Shown here: piece after piece, positions 50,618-60,187 of the stretch
Numbering within the stretch: position 1 is the stretch's first letter
Layout of the letters: each line of letters begins with the position of its first letter
DNA from: Enteractinococcus coprophilus
Lineage (GTDB): Bacteria > Actinomycetota > Actinomycetes > Actinomycetales > Micrococcaceae
Assembly: GCF_006716305.1 (NCBI RefSeq)
Contig: NZ_VFOU01000003.1
Location: 646,343 to 710,342 of the forward strand
DNA length: 64,000 nucleotides
Direction: 5' to 3'
The notes under the pieces: model-generated
The model's database searches: none
The model's input: the letters and a program-made list of their open reading frames with translations, nothing else
Told to the model about the DNA's origin: nothing
Translations under genes and position numbers: made by a program

Positions 50618-50777
50618 CTCAATTCAACTCCCCTATCTAAGTGTGTCGGCCCAATGCGGTTCAATATTGACTGATTGAACCGCATTCCTGGGCAGTCTCC
50701 CTGACTCATCCTTCGCACCGATGGACTAGTGATAGACCATCGGTGAGCTCCAGGTGCCGCTAAAGTAAACTAGCACG

Positions 50778-52499
50778 CTAGAGGATACGGCGCAGGTTTG
50801 CGCGGGCCAGGTCCACCAGTTCCGATCCTTGACCGCTCAACACTGCGCGCATTGCATATAGCGAAAACCCTTTGACCTGTTGTGAAGTAATGGTCGGCGG
50901 AATCGTCAGTTCTTGCTGTTCGGTAACTACATCCAACAGTGCCGGACCATCATGCGCTAAGAACTCATCAATGGCCTTGGGTAAGTGAGAACTGCGTTCC
51001 ACGCGTTTGCCCCAGATGCCCATGGCCTCGGCGACCTTGGCGTAGTCCGGGTTGTCGAGTTCGGTGGCAAATGGGACGAAGCCGTCGGCCTTCATCTCGA
51101 GTTCGATGAAGTTCAGCGACGAGTTGTTATAAACCACGACTTTGACCGGCAGTTTATGCTGGCGCAGCGTGAGCAATTCACCCATGAGCATGCCCAGCCC
51201 GCCGTCGCCGGATAGCGAGATGACCTGACGCTCGGGAAACGCAGCCTGGGCACCCATCCCCATGGTCATCGCATTGGCCATCGATCCGTGACTAAACGAC
51301 CCGATGATGCGACGATTTTTAGTCGCAGTGAGATATCTTGCGGCATAGACCACCGGTGAACCCACATCAGGAATGAAAACCGCATCTTGCCCAGCATGTT
51401 CATCCAACAGCCGGGTGAGGTACTGCGGGTGAATCGGGCGCGACCCGCGCGAAGGCTGGGCGAGGTTATCAAGCTTCTTGCGCGTCTTTTCGTAGTGGTC
51501 GCGCATGGTTTTCAGGTGCTTGGAAGAGGTAGCCGGTTCCAGCAGCGGCACCAGTTCTCGCAGCGTGTCTTTAGCTGTCCCCACCAACGGGACGTCAACC
51601 GCCACGCGTTTGCCGATTTGGTCTCCGCGTCGATCAATCTGGATGACCGGAATGTTGTCAGGATAGAACTGTTGATACGGCAGATCAGTGCCAACCATGA
51701 GCAGAACATCCGCGTCGAACATCGCCTGATACCCGGAAGCAAAGCCCAACAGACCGGTCATTCCGACGTCGTAGGGATTATCATATTCCACGTGCTCTTT
51801 ACCGCGCAGCGCATGCACAATCGGTGCTTGGAGCAACTCGGCAACTTCCAACAACTCGGTGTGCGCCCCAGCCACCCCGGCCCCGGCCAGGATCGTGACC
51901 TTCTGGGCCTCGTTGAGCACATCAGCGGCACGTTCTAATTCCGCGACACTGGGAAGGATGCGGGAATGAGTCGCGTGAATGATCTCGGGGGCAGCATCAG
52001 GCATCTCTGCGAGAAACATCGAACCACTGATAACCAAGACGGCGACGCCGCGCTGTTCGATCGCATTGCGCATCGCGATCATCAGCACCCGCGGCAACTG
52101 TCGGACATCGCTGACATGTTCGACATACACGCTACATTCGCGAAACAACTCTTGCGGATGAGTCTCCTGAAAGTAGCCGGTCCCAATTTCCTCCGACGGG
52201 ATATGGGCAGCAATCGCCAGCACCGGTACCCGCGAGCGTTGCGCGTCGTATAGGCCGTTGATCAAATGCAGGTTCCCCGGTCCAGAGGTGCCTGCAACGA
52301 CCGCAAGCTCACCGGTCATTTCGGCTTCGGCAGCCGCAGCAAATGCTCCGGCTTCTTCGTGTCGGACGGTCATCCAATCGATCGTGGATCCGATGAGAGC
52401 ATCTGTGAACCCGTTGAGGGAATCCCCGGCAATGCCCCAGATGCGTTCAGTGCCGTGCGCTTCCAACGTAGAAATAATGTGTTCTGCAACGTTTGCCAA
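50778..52499 (-). CDS. poxB: Pyruvate oxidase/dehydrogenase (quinone-dependent PoxB)
   Basis: A ThDP- and FAD-dependent enzyme that decarboxylates pyruvate to acetate. At 573 residues it equals E. coli PoxB in length. The catalytic Glu is in VRHEEAG (about 49-50); the ThDP motif is LSGDGGLGMLMGELLTLRQHKLPVKVVVYNN near residues 430-460; FAD-binding TGLLGFASGYQAM is near 235. The start is TTG 52499, selected because AGGAGGA lies 4 nt before it. Acetate uptake genes in the same window would reuse its product, although they are 8 kb away. The divergent neighbour is a YtxH-like protein. Confidence 0.92.
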   Translation of the reverse strand: MANVAEHIISTLEAHGTERIWGIAGDSLNGFTDALIGSTIDWMTVRHEEAGAFAAAAEAEMTGELAVVAGTSGPGNLHLINGLYDAQRSRVPVLAIAAHIPSEEIGTGYFQETHPQELFRECSVYVEHVSDVRQLPRVLMIAMRNAIEQRGVAVLVISGSMFLAEMPDAAPEIIHATHSRILPSVAELERAADVLNEAQKVTILAGAGVAGAHTELLEVAELLQAPIVHALRGKEHVEYDNPYDVGMTGLLGFASGYQAMFDADVLLMVGTDLPYQQFYPDNIPVIQIDRRGDQIGKRVAVDVPLVGTAKDTLRELVPLLEPATSSKHLKTMRDHYEKTRKKLDNLAQPSRGSRPIHPQYLTRLLDEHAGQDAVFIPDVGSPVVYAARYLTATKNRRIIGSFSHGSMANAMTMGMGAQAAFPERQVISLSGDGGLGMLMGELLTLRQHKLPVKVVVYNNSSLNFIELEMKADGFVPFATELDNPDYAKVAEAMGIWGKRVERSSHLPKAIDEFLAHDGPALLDVVTEQQELTIPPTITSQQVKGFSLYAMRAVLSGQGSELVDLARANLRRIL

Positions 52500-52732
52500 T
52501 GCTTCCTCCTGCGTATGTATCGCTTCGCGTTGAGGATCTGAAGATCAGATACGCCCGATTTCCACGGTATCGCATAGCCTTCAGCAGACGGAACAGTTGG
52601 AATCATTGATCAAGTTTTGCAGCTTTTCTAAGCGGCTTCCCAGGGTAAAATCGTTGATACAACATTGACCTTGAGTGGTACACCGAGAAGACTCGTAGAT
52701 AGTACGAGTAATTTATAAGGAGTCGCGACACT

Positions 52733-53158
52733 ATGAAAATTTTCCGTTTCGGTCGAGTATTAACTTTCGGTCTCGGTGCCGCTGCAGGTTATGTTCTTGG
52801 TAACCGCCAGGGCAGAGAACAAGCCATGCAGGTAGCTCAGCAGGCAAAACAATCGGTTCAGCAGTTCTGGAGCGATCCAAAAATCCAAGAGCAGGTGCAC
52901 GACGTCGCCGGCAGCGTTACTGAGACGCTGAAAGACAAGAACCCCACCCTGGGCAAGGTTTCAGAAAAAGCCGCCGAGTTCATAGATAAGTCCACCGGTT
53001 ATCAGGGCGATTCGCAGGGCCATTCCAACAGCCCCAACGCTGACGAAGACAATGACAAAGCCGGTCATGAAACTGCTGATGCCGGTCGCGATGTGATCAG
53101 CGATCCATCAGAGTCATTAGAGAGTGAAGGCGGAACCACCGCCACCCGCAACGACTAA
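52733..53158 (+). CDS. YtxH-like protein
   Basis: 141 residues with a single N-terminal membrane helix (FGLGAAAGYVLGN), the YtxH hallmark, followed by a long amphipathic helix (REQAMQVAQQAKQSVQQFWSDPKIQEQVHDVAGSVTETLKDK) and an acidic disordered tail. Strong ribosome site AAGGAG. Family members are general-stress proteins. Divergent from poxB, with 233 bp between. Confidence 0.85.
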   Translation: MKIFRFGRVLTFGLGAAAGYVLGNRQGREQAMQVAQQAKQSVQQFWSDPKIQEQVHDVAGSVTETLKDKNPTLGKVSEKAAEFIDKSTGYQGDSQGHSNSPNADEDNDKAGHETADAGRDVISDPSESLESEGGTTATRND

Positions 53159-53173
53159 GACCACTGTGTGAAT

Positions 53174-53222
53174 GCCCACGGGCCTGGCACCTGTTCCTCA
53201 GGTGCCAGGCCCGTGGGCTTTT
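53174..53222 (+). terminator. Perfect 20-bp terminator after ytxH-like gene, and the following gap
   Basis: Arms 53174-53193 and 53199-53218 are exact reverse complements around TTCCT, then TTTT. The arms start GCCCACGG and CAGGTGCC. From here to 53512 (290 bp) nothing else looks coding; it holds the promoter region of the MFS gene that begins at 53513. Confidence 0.9.
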
Positions 53223-53512
53223 GACTTCCTTCCGAGGCTGACAAGAGTCCTCTGGATGACCACGGCCGTTCCGAGGCTTATTGAACAATTTACGCCGGGT
53301 CGTGCAGGCGATTTCTTGAAACCCCAGGGGTGCAATAGAACCGTCTTAGAGAACTGACTGGCACGGTTGTCGCGTGCATATTTGGTACACCCCGCCCACC
53401 TGTTTGTAGTTATCGTCACAATCTTGCCTGTGTCTCAGAGCACCATTAGCCTGGCTATCAGAACAACTAACTATCCACATAGATATTCTTGTGCGGTTTG
53501 TGGGAGGCACCT

Positions 53513-54868
53513 ATGGATCTGCGTCATCAGATCGATACTCGGCCAATGTCAGGGTATCAATGGCTCATCATTGCGATATGTACCTTCCTCAATGCTCTGG
53601 ATGGTTATGACGTCCTGGCCATCTCCTTTACCTCAAATGCGGTGACCGAAGAGTTTGGACTCAGCGGCACTGAATTGGGCATCGTCATGAGTGCCGCCCT
53701 CGTCGGGATGGCCGTGGGGGCATTAACCCTGGGACCTGTAGCCGACCGGATAGGTCGCCGAAACATGACGATCTTGGCAATCGTCGTCAACGCCATCGGG
53801 CTGTTTTTATCGGCCACCGCAGGATCGGCGATCGAATTGGGCATCTGGCGCATCGTGACCGGCCTAGGCATCGGTGGCATCTTAGTTGGAACCAACGTCA
53901 TCAGTGCGGAATATGCCTCCCGGAAGCATCGCGGCTTGGCCATCAGTATTTATGCCGCAGGCTATGGCATTGGCGCAGCATTGGGTGGCACCGCCATGGT
54001 TGGTCTGATCAGCAGCTTTGGGTGGCGTTCAGTCTTCCTGGTGGGCGGCATCATGGCTGTCATTTCGCTGCTCATCGTCCTGCCGCTCCTGCCGGAATCT
54101 GCTTCCTACCTCTATAACCGGCAACCGAAAAACGCCCAGGAGAAGGCTGAACGCATCGCCCACCGCCTGGGGTATCTCGAACCGATCGATCTGACTGTTC
54201 CTGACACGGCTGCGCAGCGTAGTGAACAAGAAACTGGGATCAGCAAGCTGTTCACCAAGCAAAACCGACGAGTCACTCTTGTCATCTGGACCACGTTCTT
54301 TGTGATTATGTTTGCGTTCTACTTCGTGAACTCCTGGACGCCGCGACTGATGCACGCCACCGGCCTGAGCGAGACCCTCTCGATGTTCGTCACCGTGGGT
54401 CTCACCCTTGGTGGGGCGATCGGATCGGTGGTCTTCGGCCTGTTCACTGCCCGCTGGTCCACGCGGGTCGTGCTCAGCCGGTTCACGGTCCTGGCCGCAA
54501 TTTTGATGGCCATTTTCGTATTTTCTGCCCAGTGGACCGTCGTAGTGCTCATCTTGGGCGTCTTCGTCGGGCTGTTTATCAATGGCTGTATCGCCGGACT
54601 GTACGTGTTGACCCCACAGTCATATACCTCTGGATTACGTTCTACCGGCGCTGGTTGGGGCATCGGCATCGGGCGGTTCGGCGCGATTATCGCTCCGACG
54701 GCCACCGGGGCACTCATGGACGCCGGGTGGACACCAGAAGCTATCTACGTTTCGGTGGGCGTGCTTATCCTCATCGCCACGGTGGCATTACTCTTTATGC
54801 GCGGCGTCGATGTCGAAGCCAACCGCGACCCACAACAAGACCTCAAAGACCACACCGAAACAACCTAA
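53513..54868 (+). CDS. MFS aromatic acid:H+ symporter (AAHS family, PcaK-like)
   Basis: A 451-residue, twelve-helix transporter. The N-terminal TFLNALDGYDVLAISFTSNAV (about residues 22-42) carries the DGxD motif of AAHS transporters for protocatechuate, 4-hydroxybenzoate and related acids. Motif A is GPVADRIGRRNMTIL (about 73-87). ATG 53513 has GGGAGG 7-12 nt upstream; the longer frame start is rejected. The enzyme that would use the substrate is not nearby, but protocatechuate is also the end product of the quinate cluster at 27-31 kb. Confidence 0.87.
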   Translation: MDLRHQIDTRPMSGYQWLIIAICTFLNALDGYDVLAISFTSNAVTEEFGLSGTELGIVMSAALVGMAVGALTLGPVADRIGRRNMTILAIVVNAIGLFLSATAGSAIELGIWRIVTGLGIGGILVGTNVISAEYASRKHRGLAISIYAAGYGIGAALGGTAMVGLISSFGWRSVFLVGGIMAVISLLIVLPLLPESASYLYNRQPKNAQEKAERIAHRLGYLEPIDLTVPDTAAQRSEQETGISKLFTKQNRRVTLVIWTTFFVIMFAFYFVNSWTPRLMHATGLSETLSMFVTVGLTLGGAIGSVVFGLFTARWSTRVVLSRFTVLAAILMAIFVFSAQWTVVVLILGVFVGLFINGCIAGLYVLTPQSYTSGLRSTGAGWGIGIGRFGAIIAPTATGALMDAGWTPEAIYVSVGVLILIATVALLFMRGVDVEANRDPQQDLKDHTETT

Positions 54869-54975
54869 GGCAGCGCAGGTTTTGAGCCCGCATCACCCGG
54901 ACAGCGGGTGAATGATTGTCCACGTGGTAACCTTTCGCTAGTCTGCTCATGTCAGCGAAGCGTCGGAAGGATGCC

Positions 54976-55368
54976 ATGACCGCAGGTCCCACCGTTCAAT
55001 CTGAAACCGCCCTGATCATCGAGGATGATGACGACATCAGGCGCCTTTTGGAGATGACCATTGGCCAGGCAGGCTTAGCGGTCGAATCTGCCAGCACCGG
55101 CCAAGAAGGTCTCGACCACGCCCAGCACAAGGCCTATTCGATGATTACTGTCGACATTGGTCTGCCCGACATCAACGGGCTCGAGATCGTGCACACCCTG
55201 CGAGAACACTACACCGGACCGGTCGTGATTATCTCGGCGCGTTCCTCGGACGCTGACCGGAGCGCTGGCCTCGCCGCCGGTGCTGATCTGTTTTTGACCA
55301 AGCCCTTTCGGCCGCGCGAACTGCGCCAACAGTTCGCCAGTCTGCTGCAGGACGCCGGGGTCCGGTAA
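54976..55368 (+). CDS. Single-domain response regulator (receiver only)
   Basis: 130 residues forming only a receiver domain. Acidic pocket EDDDD at 16-20, phospho-acceptor D60 in ITVDIGLPDINGLE, the Ser/Thr switch in VVIISARSSDADR, and K111-type Lys in LTKPFRPREL. No output domain. ATG 54976 has AAGGATGCC upstream; a longer in-frame start is rejected. It ends 7 nt from the stop of the glycosyltransferase gene (convergent). With no output domain, it must act through protein contact; the HPt-like domain of the neighbouring enzyme is an obvious partner. Confidence 0.88.
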   Translation: MTAGPTVQSETALIIEDDDDIRRLLEMTIGQAGLAVESASTGQEGLDHAQHKAYSMITVDIGLPDINGLEIVHTLREHYTGPVVIISARSSDADRSAGLAAGADLFLTKPFRPRELRQQFASLLQDAGVR

Positions 55369-55375
55369 TTTCCGA

Positions 55376-57217
55376 TTAGGAAGCACGCACGACATCACGG
55401 CGAATCTCTTCGACCGTATCAGCACCCAACTGCTCCAAGGTCGGCAACGCTTGGCGAAGCGCTTCGAAATCGCGGGCTTCGACTAACTCAGCCATGCGCT
55501 GGGCTGTTCCGGCTAAGCGTGTGGCACCCAGCATAGCTGCCGACACCCGAATGCTGGCCACCGCATCCCATGTGGCTTGCGGGTCTTCGGCTGCCGTAGC
55601 GAGCTGAACATTGGCCAGACGCTTGGGCCAAATGATCGCGAAAGTCGAGATCAGCTCGCGAGCGAAATCCTCGTGGCCTTCCAACTCCACGGCCAATTCC
55701 TGGACCACCGCCCGGTCCAATAGGGGCGCCGTCGTTGGAATAATTGGTAATGGGGTGGTCTCGAGCTGACGTAGATCATCAGCGTTTCGTTTCGTTTTGG
55801 CCCACGCATGACGCCCTGTCAGCATGCGTCCGATGGCCCGAGCGTAAAACAGGTATGTCAGATACACGTATCCCAGGAACAGTATGCCCAGCACCGCGGA
55901 CTGCAGCCATCCCACATTGGCTCCTGCTCGAAGTCGATACAGTGGGCCCCACATGGCATAGGGCAACACCAGGAAGATGACTGCGGCTAATAAGGACAGT
56001 AACTGCGAGCTGGACTGCCACAGCCATGCGCCGCCTTCGATAACGGCCAGTATCGTCAGGGTAGGGATCACTAACAGATTGATCATCGACAACCAGGCCT
56101 GGCTCATCAAGAAGTGCACCTCAAGAAACCCAGCAAAGTTCAAGACTTTGGCGCGGCGCAGTCGAGGTAATAGTGAGGCACATTCCAACAGGCCTTGGGC
56201 CCACCGCGTGCGTTGGGTGAGCAGCCGTTGGAAATACGGTAGGGCTTCTTGGGACACGTGGGCTTGGCGCGTGTAGTACGTGCGATACCCGAGGGCCAAG
56301 ATCTTCAGTCCTAGTTCGAAGTCTTCGCTGAGCTTCCTCCCCCACGGTTCACCATCGGTATCGGCCAACTGGTCTAGGACCGTCAGTCGGTTGAACTGCC
56401 CATTGCCACCCATACCCACGGTGCCGGTCTGGACACGTAAGAGCTGCATGGCCGAGTTCGCGGTGCGGAACTCGATATCCTGAAGACGAATGAGTATTCT
56501 GCCCACCAGGTTTTGCCACCACCCGTGGATCGGACGAGGTCGTTTATCTGCACGGTTTTTCATCCAGACTTCGATCTGCACCCCGCCCGTGTGCTGATCG
56601 CCGAAAGCCTCAGGCCCGGCCAGGACATCCAAGGTGTTGTCGGAGAGATAGCCATCTGCATCAAGCACCCCGATGACTGTGCGTTGTCGTCGAGACGGGT
56701 CCGCACCCACGAACTGACCGACCTGCCGATACGCAGCATTGAGTGCATCGCCTTTGCCGGTGCGGGCATGCGGCGCAATCCTGGTGATCAAATGGACGTG
56801 GTCATCAAAATCCTGCAGACCGCGGACGATCGAGCCAGTGCGATCATCCGAAGCGTCGTCGATAACCCACACGTGGGCTGCAGGAAAACTCATTCGGGCA
56901 GCTGAGACGGTTTCGGCCACGACCGATTCTTCGTTCAAGCATGGGACCAGCAGATGCCACTCGAAATCTTCGGCGCGTCCCACAGTGTGCGTTTCTCGAC
57001 GCGAGAACCTAAACAGCAGCATGCTGATATACGTCAGGGCCAGCGCGGAGATCACTGAGACAACGACCAACATGACATCGCGGAGTGGGCGCTCCCCAAA
57101 ACTCCCAAAGGTGCCAGAGAAGACGAACACGATGGAAGTAACTATGCCATAGAGCGGACAAAGCATGACCGCAACCATCCAGAGCCAGGCCGGAGTTTCA
57201 CGATGCGATGGGATCAT
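55376..57217 (-). CDS. Processive family-2 glycosyltransferase with C-terminal HPt-like domain
   Basis: 613 residues. Two N-terminal membrane helices (11-35, 48-70). The GT2 domain has V119-D120-D121 (VIDDASDD), D186-A-D188, S297-E298-D299 (TED-type catalytic base) and Q335-R-T-R338-W339 (QxxRW), so it is a processive enzyme like those for cellulose, hyaluronan, PNAG or mannan. Four to five helices follow (365-465), then a cytoplasmic linker. The last 110 residues (about 500-610) form a helical HPt-like domain: VASIRVSAAMLGATRLAGTAQRMAELVE aligns with the HPt core AHxLKGxAxxLGA. The phospho-accepting His position is A554, and the Lys is R557. It overlaps the kinase gene by 4 nt. Confidence 0.82.
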   Translation of the reverse strand: MIPSHRETPAWLWMVAVMLCPLYGIVTSIVFVFSGTFGSFGERPLRDVMLVVVSVISALALTYISMLLFRFSRRETHTVGRAEDFEWHLLVPCLNEESVVAETVSAARMSFPAAHVWVIDDASDDRTGSIVRGLQDFDDHVHLITRIAPHARTGKGDALNAAYRQVGQFVGADPSRRQRTVIGVLDADGYLSDNTLDVLAGPEAFGDQHTGGVQIEVWMKNRADKRPRPIHGWWQNLVGRILIRLQDIEFRTANSAMQLLRVQTGTVGMGGNGQFNRLTVLDQLADTDGEPWGRKLSEDFELGLKILALGYRTYYTRQAHVSQEALPYFQRLLTQRTRWAQGLLECASLLPRLRRAKVLNFAGFLEVHFLMSQAWLSMINLLVIPTLTILAVIEGGAWLWQSSSQLLSLLAAVIFLVLPYAMWGPLYRLRAGANVGWLQSAVLGILFLGYVYLTYLFYARAIGRMLTGRHAWAKTKRNADDLRQLETTPLPIIPTTAPLLDRAVVQELAVELEGHEDFARELISTFAIIWPKRLANVQLATAAEDPQATWDAVASIRVSAAMLGATRLAGTAQRMAELVEARDFEALRQALPTLEQLGADTVEEIRRDVVRAS

Positions 57218-58908
57218 GCTGAATACTCCTGATGAAGTGGTAGGCGGACAACAAATGTAGAACCTTTCCCGGGTGCACTGTCCACCTGGAGACTCCCGTG
57301 GTGGGTTTCCACAATGCCTTTCGAAACGGAAAGACCAAGTCCCGTTCCTTGAGTAAAGTTGGCAGCGGATTCGGTGCGATAAAACGGCGTGAATAAGCTT
57401 TCAAGTTCTTGAGCACTCATACCGGCCCCGGTGTCGGAGACCACAAAGATCGCATCGGGGACGTTTACGCCGTCGCCGTCATCTCGACCGACTCGCACCT
57501 GGATATGCCCACCCGGTGGAGTATATTTCAGGGCATTGGATAACAAGTTATCCATCACCTGACTGATGCGCTGCGGATCGGCCCGGACAATGGGTTCAGT
57601 GACTGCATCGAAGGCGACGTCGATATGACGCTCTGCCGCAAGCGCTCGTTGAGCTTGAATAGCTTCTCGCGCCAAATCGGATAAGCACACGACCTGTTTA
57701 TTGAGCCTGAGGTTGCCGTAGCGGGCCTGTTGTTGCAATAGCAGGTCTTCGACTCTGACTAAGAGTTTTTCTGCGTTACGTTCAATCACAGTCAAGAAGT
57801 CTTCTAGTTCACGGCGGTTCTCGACTGGCATCTCGTCAAGAGATTCAAGCGCAAAATCGGTGTAGCCCAGGATCGAGGTCAACGGCGTACGAAGTTCATG
57901 GGAAACGGTTGCGATGATGTCTTGCTGTGCGCGCTGGGCATGATAGGTGTCGCTGATGTCGTCGAAGATCAGAATCCGGGATTCTACTCCACCGTCGGGG
58001 CCGGCAATAATTCGGGAGGCTACTTCTAAGACGCGTTGTTCGTGTGTTGGTGATCCCGCGACGATGAGCACGTCCTCAAAGCTTTCACCCCGAATGACAC
58101 GCCGGGCGGGGCGCTGTTCCGGCGGTATTGTCGCCCCATCAAGGGTGAAGAGCAGATGGCCGGCTTCGGTTGGGTCCAGGCTGCCTTCGGGCGACACGAG
58201 GCCGTGAATGTAGCGCTGAGCTGGGTTCGCCATGACATCGTTGCCCTCGGCGTCCATGACAAGCACCCCCACGTTCAGGTGGTTAATGACGCCTTTGAGG
58301 AGTCGGTCTTGGCGTTTGAGTTCATGGTGCTGGTGCGACAGGCGGGCAAATAGCACCAGCACGAGCGCGGCAACGATGAGAAAGGTGATCGGTAGAACTC
58401 CAAAGCGGGCAAAATCTGCAAGGCTCAGCTGCGTATCGATCACCAGGGACGGCAGCGAAATAGTCAACAGAATGGTAATCGTGCCCAGCACTACTCCCCG
58501 TAACCGGTAGCGCACGACCAACCAGAGCGCTGGAGCTAGCGCCAGGCTGGATAGCTGGGCACCGTCGGGCAAGGTTGCCCAACGAAGCACGCCCAGGCCT
58601 GCTAAATCAGCCAGCGGCAGGAGCAGGTTGAGCCACCACCAGCCACGCACCCGGTTTGCCGGTGTGAATATCACGAGCAGGGATGGGACGGCGAGCACCA
58701 CAATTCCGGTGAGTAACTCTGGAACCTGGATAACCTCGCGGTTGTAGAACCATAACAATACGATCGGGAAAAATGCGACGGCACAAAAGATGGTTTGCGC
58801 TAAGATCGCCAGAGACTTTGGCGCGAGATTGATGAGCTGCTCCCGCCAGATCTGTAATTGCAGGGTGCCACTTTTCCACGTCTGAGTTGGACGGGAGCTG
58901 GAGATCAT
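57214..58908 (-). CDS. Membrane histidine kinase with PAS domain
   Basis: 564 residues. Six to seven N-terminal membrane helices (about 32-190) form an MASE1-like sensor. A PAS domain follows (205-325: INHLNVGVLVMDAEGNDVMANPAQRYIHGL). The HisKA domain has H337 in IIATVSHELRTPLTSILGYT and the ATPase domain has NLLSNALKYTPPGG (N-box), VSDTGAGMSAQELESLFTPFYR, and TGLGLSVSKGIVE. It overlaps the glycosyltransferase by 4 nt and so is co-expressed. Its target is probably the lone receiver at 54976, 4 kb away and convergent. Confidence 0.9.
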   Translation of the reverse strand: MISSSRPTQTWKSGTLQLQIWREQLINLAPKSLAILAQTIFCAVAFFPIVLLWFYNREVIQVPELLTGIVVLAVPSLLVIFTPANRVRGWWWLNLLLPLADLAGLGVLRWATLPDGAQLSSLALAPALWLVVRYRLRGVVLGTITILLTISLPSLVIDTQLSLADFARFGVLPITFLIVAALVLVLFARLSHQHHELKRQDRLLKGVINHLNVGVLVMDAEGNDVMANPAQRYIHGLVSPEGSLDPTEAGHLLFTLDGATIPPEQRPARRVIRGESFEDVLIVAGSPTHEQRVLEVASRIIAGPDGGVESRILIFDDISDTYHAQRAQQDIIATVSHELRTPLTSILGYTDFALESLDEMPVENRRELEDFLTVIERNAEKLLVRVEDLLLQQQARYGNLRLNKQVVCLSDLAREAIQAQRALAAERHIDVAFDAVTEPIVRADPQRISQVMDNLLSNALKYTPPGGHIQVRVGRDDGDGVNVPDAIFVVSDTGAGMSAQELESLFTPFYRTESAANFTQGTGLGLSVSKGIVETHHGSLQVDSAPGKGSTFVVRLPLHQEYSA

Positions 58909-58970
58909 GGGAATAATCTACCTCGAGCAGCTCCCCTACTCAGCCATCTGTCCATAAACGACCGTTAGCG

Positions 58971-59903
58971 TCACCGTGCAATATTCGCATGAGCGAGTTC
59001 ATCGGCAAATCCGTCGCGCCACGATGGGTAGTCAGGTTGCCAGTTGAGTTCTCGTTTCGCTTTCGTATTATCTGCTCCACGCAGCCGGGTCATAAACGCG
59101 ATGCCCCAGGTGCCCACGGCGAAACCTGCCAAAAGCGGAGAGACGCGTTTGGGTGAAGGTGCCCCCATCATTTCAGCAAGCAGTGGCAACCATTCCCGAA
59201 CCTCAGCCGGATCGTCGTCGACAATGTTGTACACGCCGGGTGCTTTTGCGGCCAAGGCCGCCACGACCGCTGCGGCCGCGTCTTGCACATGAACAAAGGA
59301 AAAAGTCGCTCGCCCATCGCCGATCAGTGGCACTTCGCCTTGCTGGAGCTCTCGGAAGAACCACCCCTCGGGAGAAAAGCTCGTGCCCGGGCCGTAGAGA
59401 TGGCCGAAGCGTAAAACCGTTCCGTGAGCTGCTCGAGTTGTTGCTTCCAGCCGCTGGACACCATGTAAAACGGTCGCGAAGGGTTTTGGTGGATCCCTCC
59501 ACAGAGCAGCTTTTTCATCAGCCAACACTGTGCCGCGAGGTTCATACCCAAACGCAAGGCTTTGTGAGATGAAATGTGCCACCCCGGCTCGCTGTGCCGC
59601 AAAGCGCAGATTTTCAGTGCCCTCAATGCGCAGCCGATTGGTCACTTCGAAATCATCATCCACGCGCTTGGGATTAATCCGCTCAGGAATGGCCGTGAGC
59701 ATATTGACGATCGCATCCGGCTCGTTTTCTTCAACTGCTCGCACAACCGCCTCGCGATCAAGAGCGTCAACCGCGAGCGCGGTAGAGCCCATATGCCCGC
59801 GAATCGACCTCGCCAGACCGATGACGACATGCCCTGCAGCTTCTAACTGTGGCACCAGTTGACGGCCGATCACTCCGGTAGCGCCTGCTAATAAGACCCT
59901 CAT
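58971..59903 (-). CDS. NAD-dependent epimerase/dehydratase family protein
   Basis: 310 residues of extended-SDR type. Cofactor motif GATGVIGRQL (about 7-16); the YxxxK equivalent is weak: the usual Tyr is replaced around HGVQRLEATTRAA (Lys absent), so catalysis may differ. ISQSLAFGYEP, FGHLYGPGTSF and YNIVDDDPAEVREWLPLLAEMMG are family landmarks. ATG 59903 is set by AAGGGGG. It may act in nucleotide-sugar metabolism, but nothing in the sequence fixes the substrate. Confidence 0.8.
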   Translation of the reverse strand: MRVLLAGATGVIGRQLVPQLEAAGHVVIGLARSIRGHMGSTALAVDALDREAVVRAVEENEPDAIVNMLTAIPERINPKRVDDDFEVTNRLRIEGTENLRFAAQRAGVAHFISQSLAFGYEPRGTVLADEKAALWRDPPKPFATVLHGVQRLEATTRAAHGTVLRFGHLYGPGTSFSPEGWFFRELQQGEVPLIGDGRATFSFVHVQDAAAAVVAALAAKAPGVYNIVDDDPAEVREWLPLLAEMMGAPSPKRVSPLLAGFAVGTWGIAFMTRLRGADNTKAKRELNWQPDYPSWRDGFADELAHANIAR

Positions 59904-60152
59904 CGCCCAGACCCCCTTGTCACGGTCCATTCAGTTTACTCGCGTGTCTACCGCGAGCTCAAGGTTGATACGGTGACTCCAAGACCTGATGACGCGAACA
60001 GAACATGGCCGAGTACACCCCTCAAGGTGAGGTTGTCAGATTGACGACGTGCACAACAAAATAGCCCAGTAATCGCAGGGTCGCTTTTGTTCACCGAAGC
60101 TCCCATAACCTTGTTAAACTCGTTGACTCATGGCTCGACCGAGGAATACTCT

Positions 60153-60173
60153 AAAAGTAGTAATTCTACTTTT
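60153..60173. promoter_or_regulatory. Inverted repeat upstream of the hydrolase gene
   Basis: AAAAGTAG-TAATT-CTACTTTT, perfect 8-bp arms, ending 14 nt before the ATG at 60188. Possibly an operator overlapping the promoter or ribosome-loading region. It lies in a 285-bp divergent gap with the epimerase gene. Confidence 0.45.
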
Positions 60174-60187
60174 CTTTGGGGCTAGAA

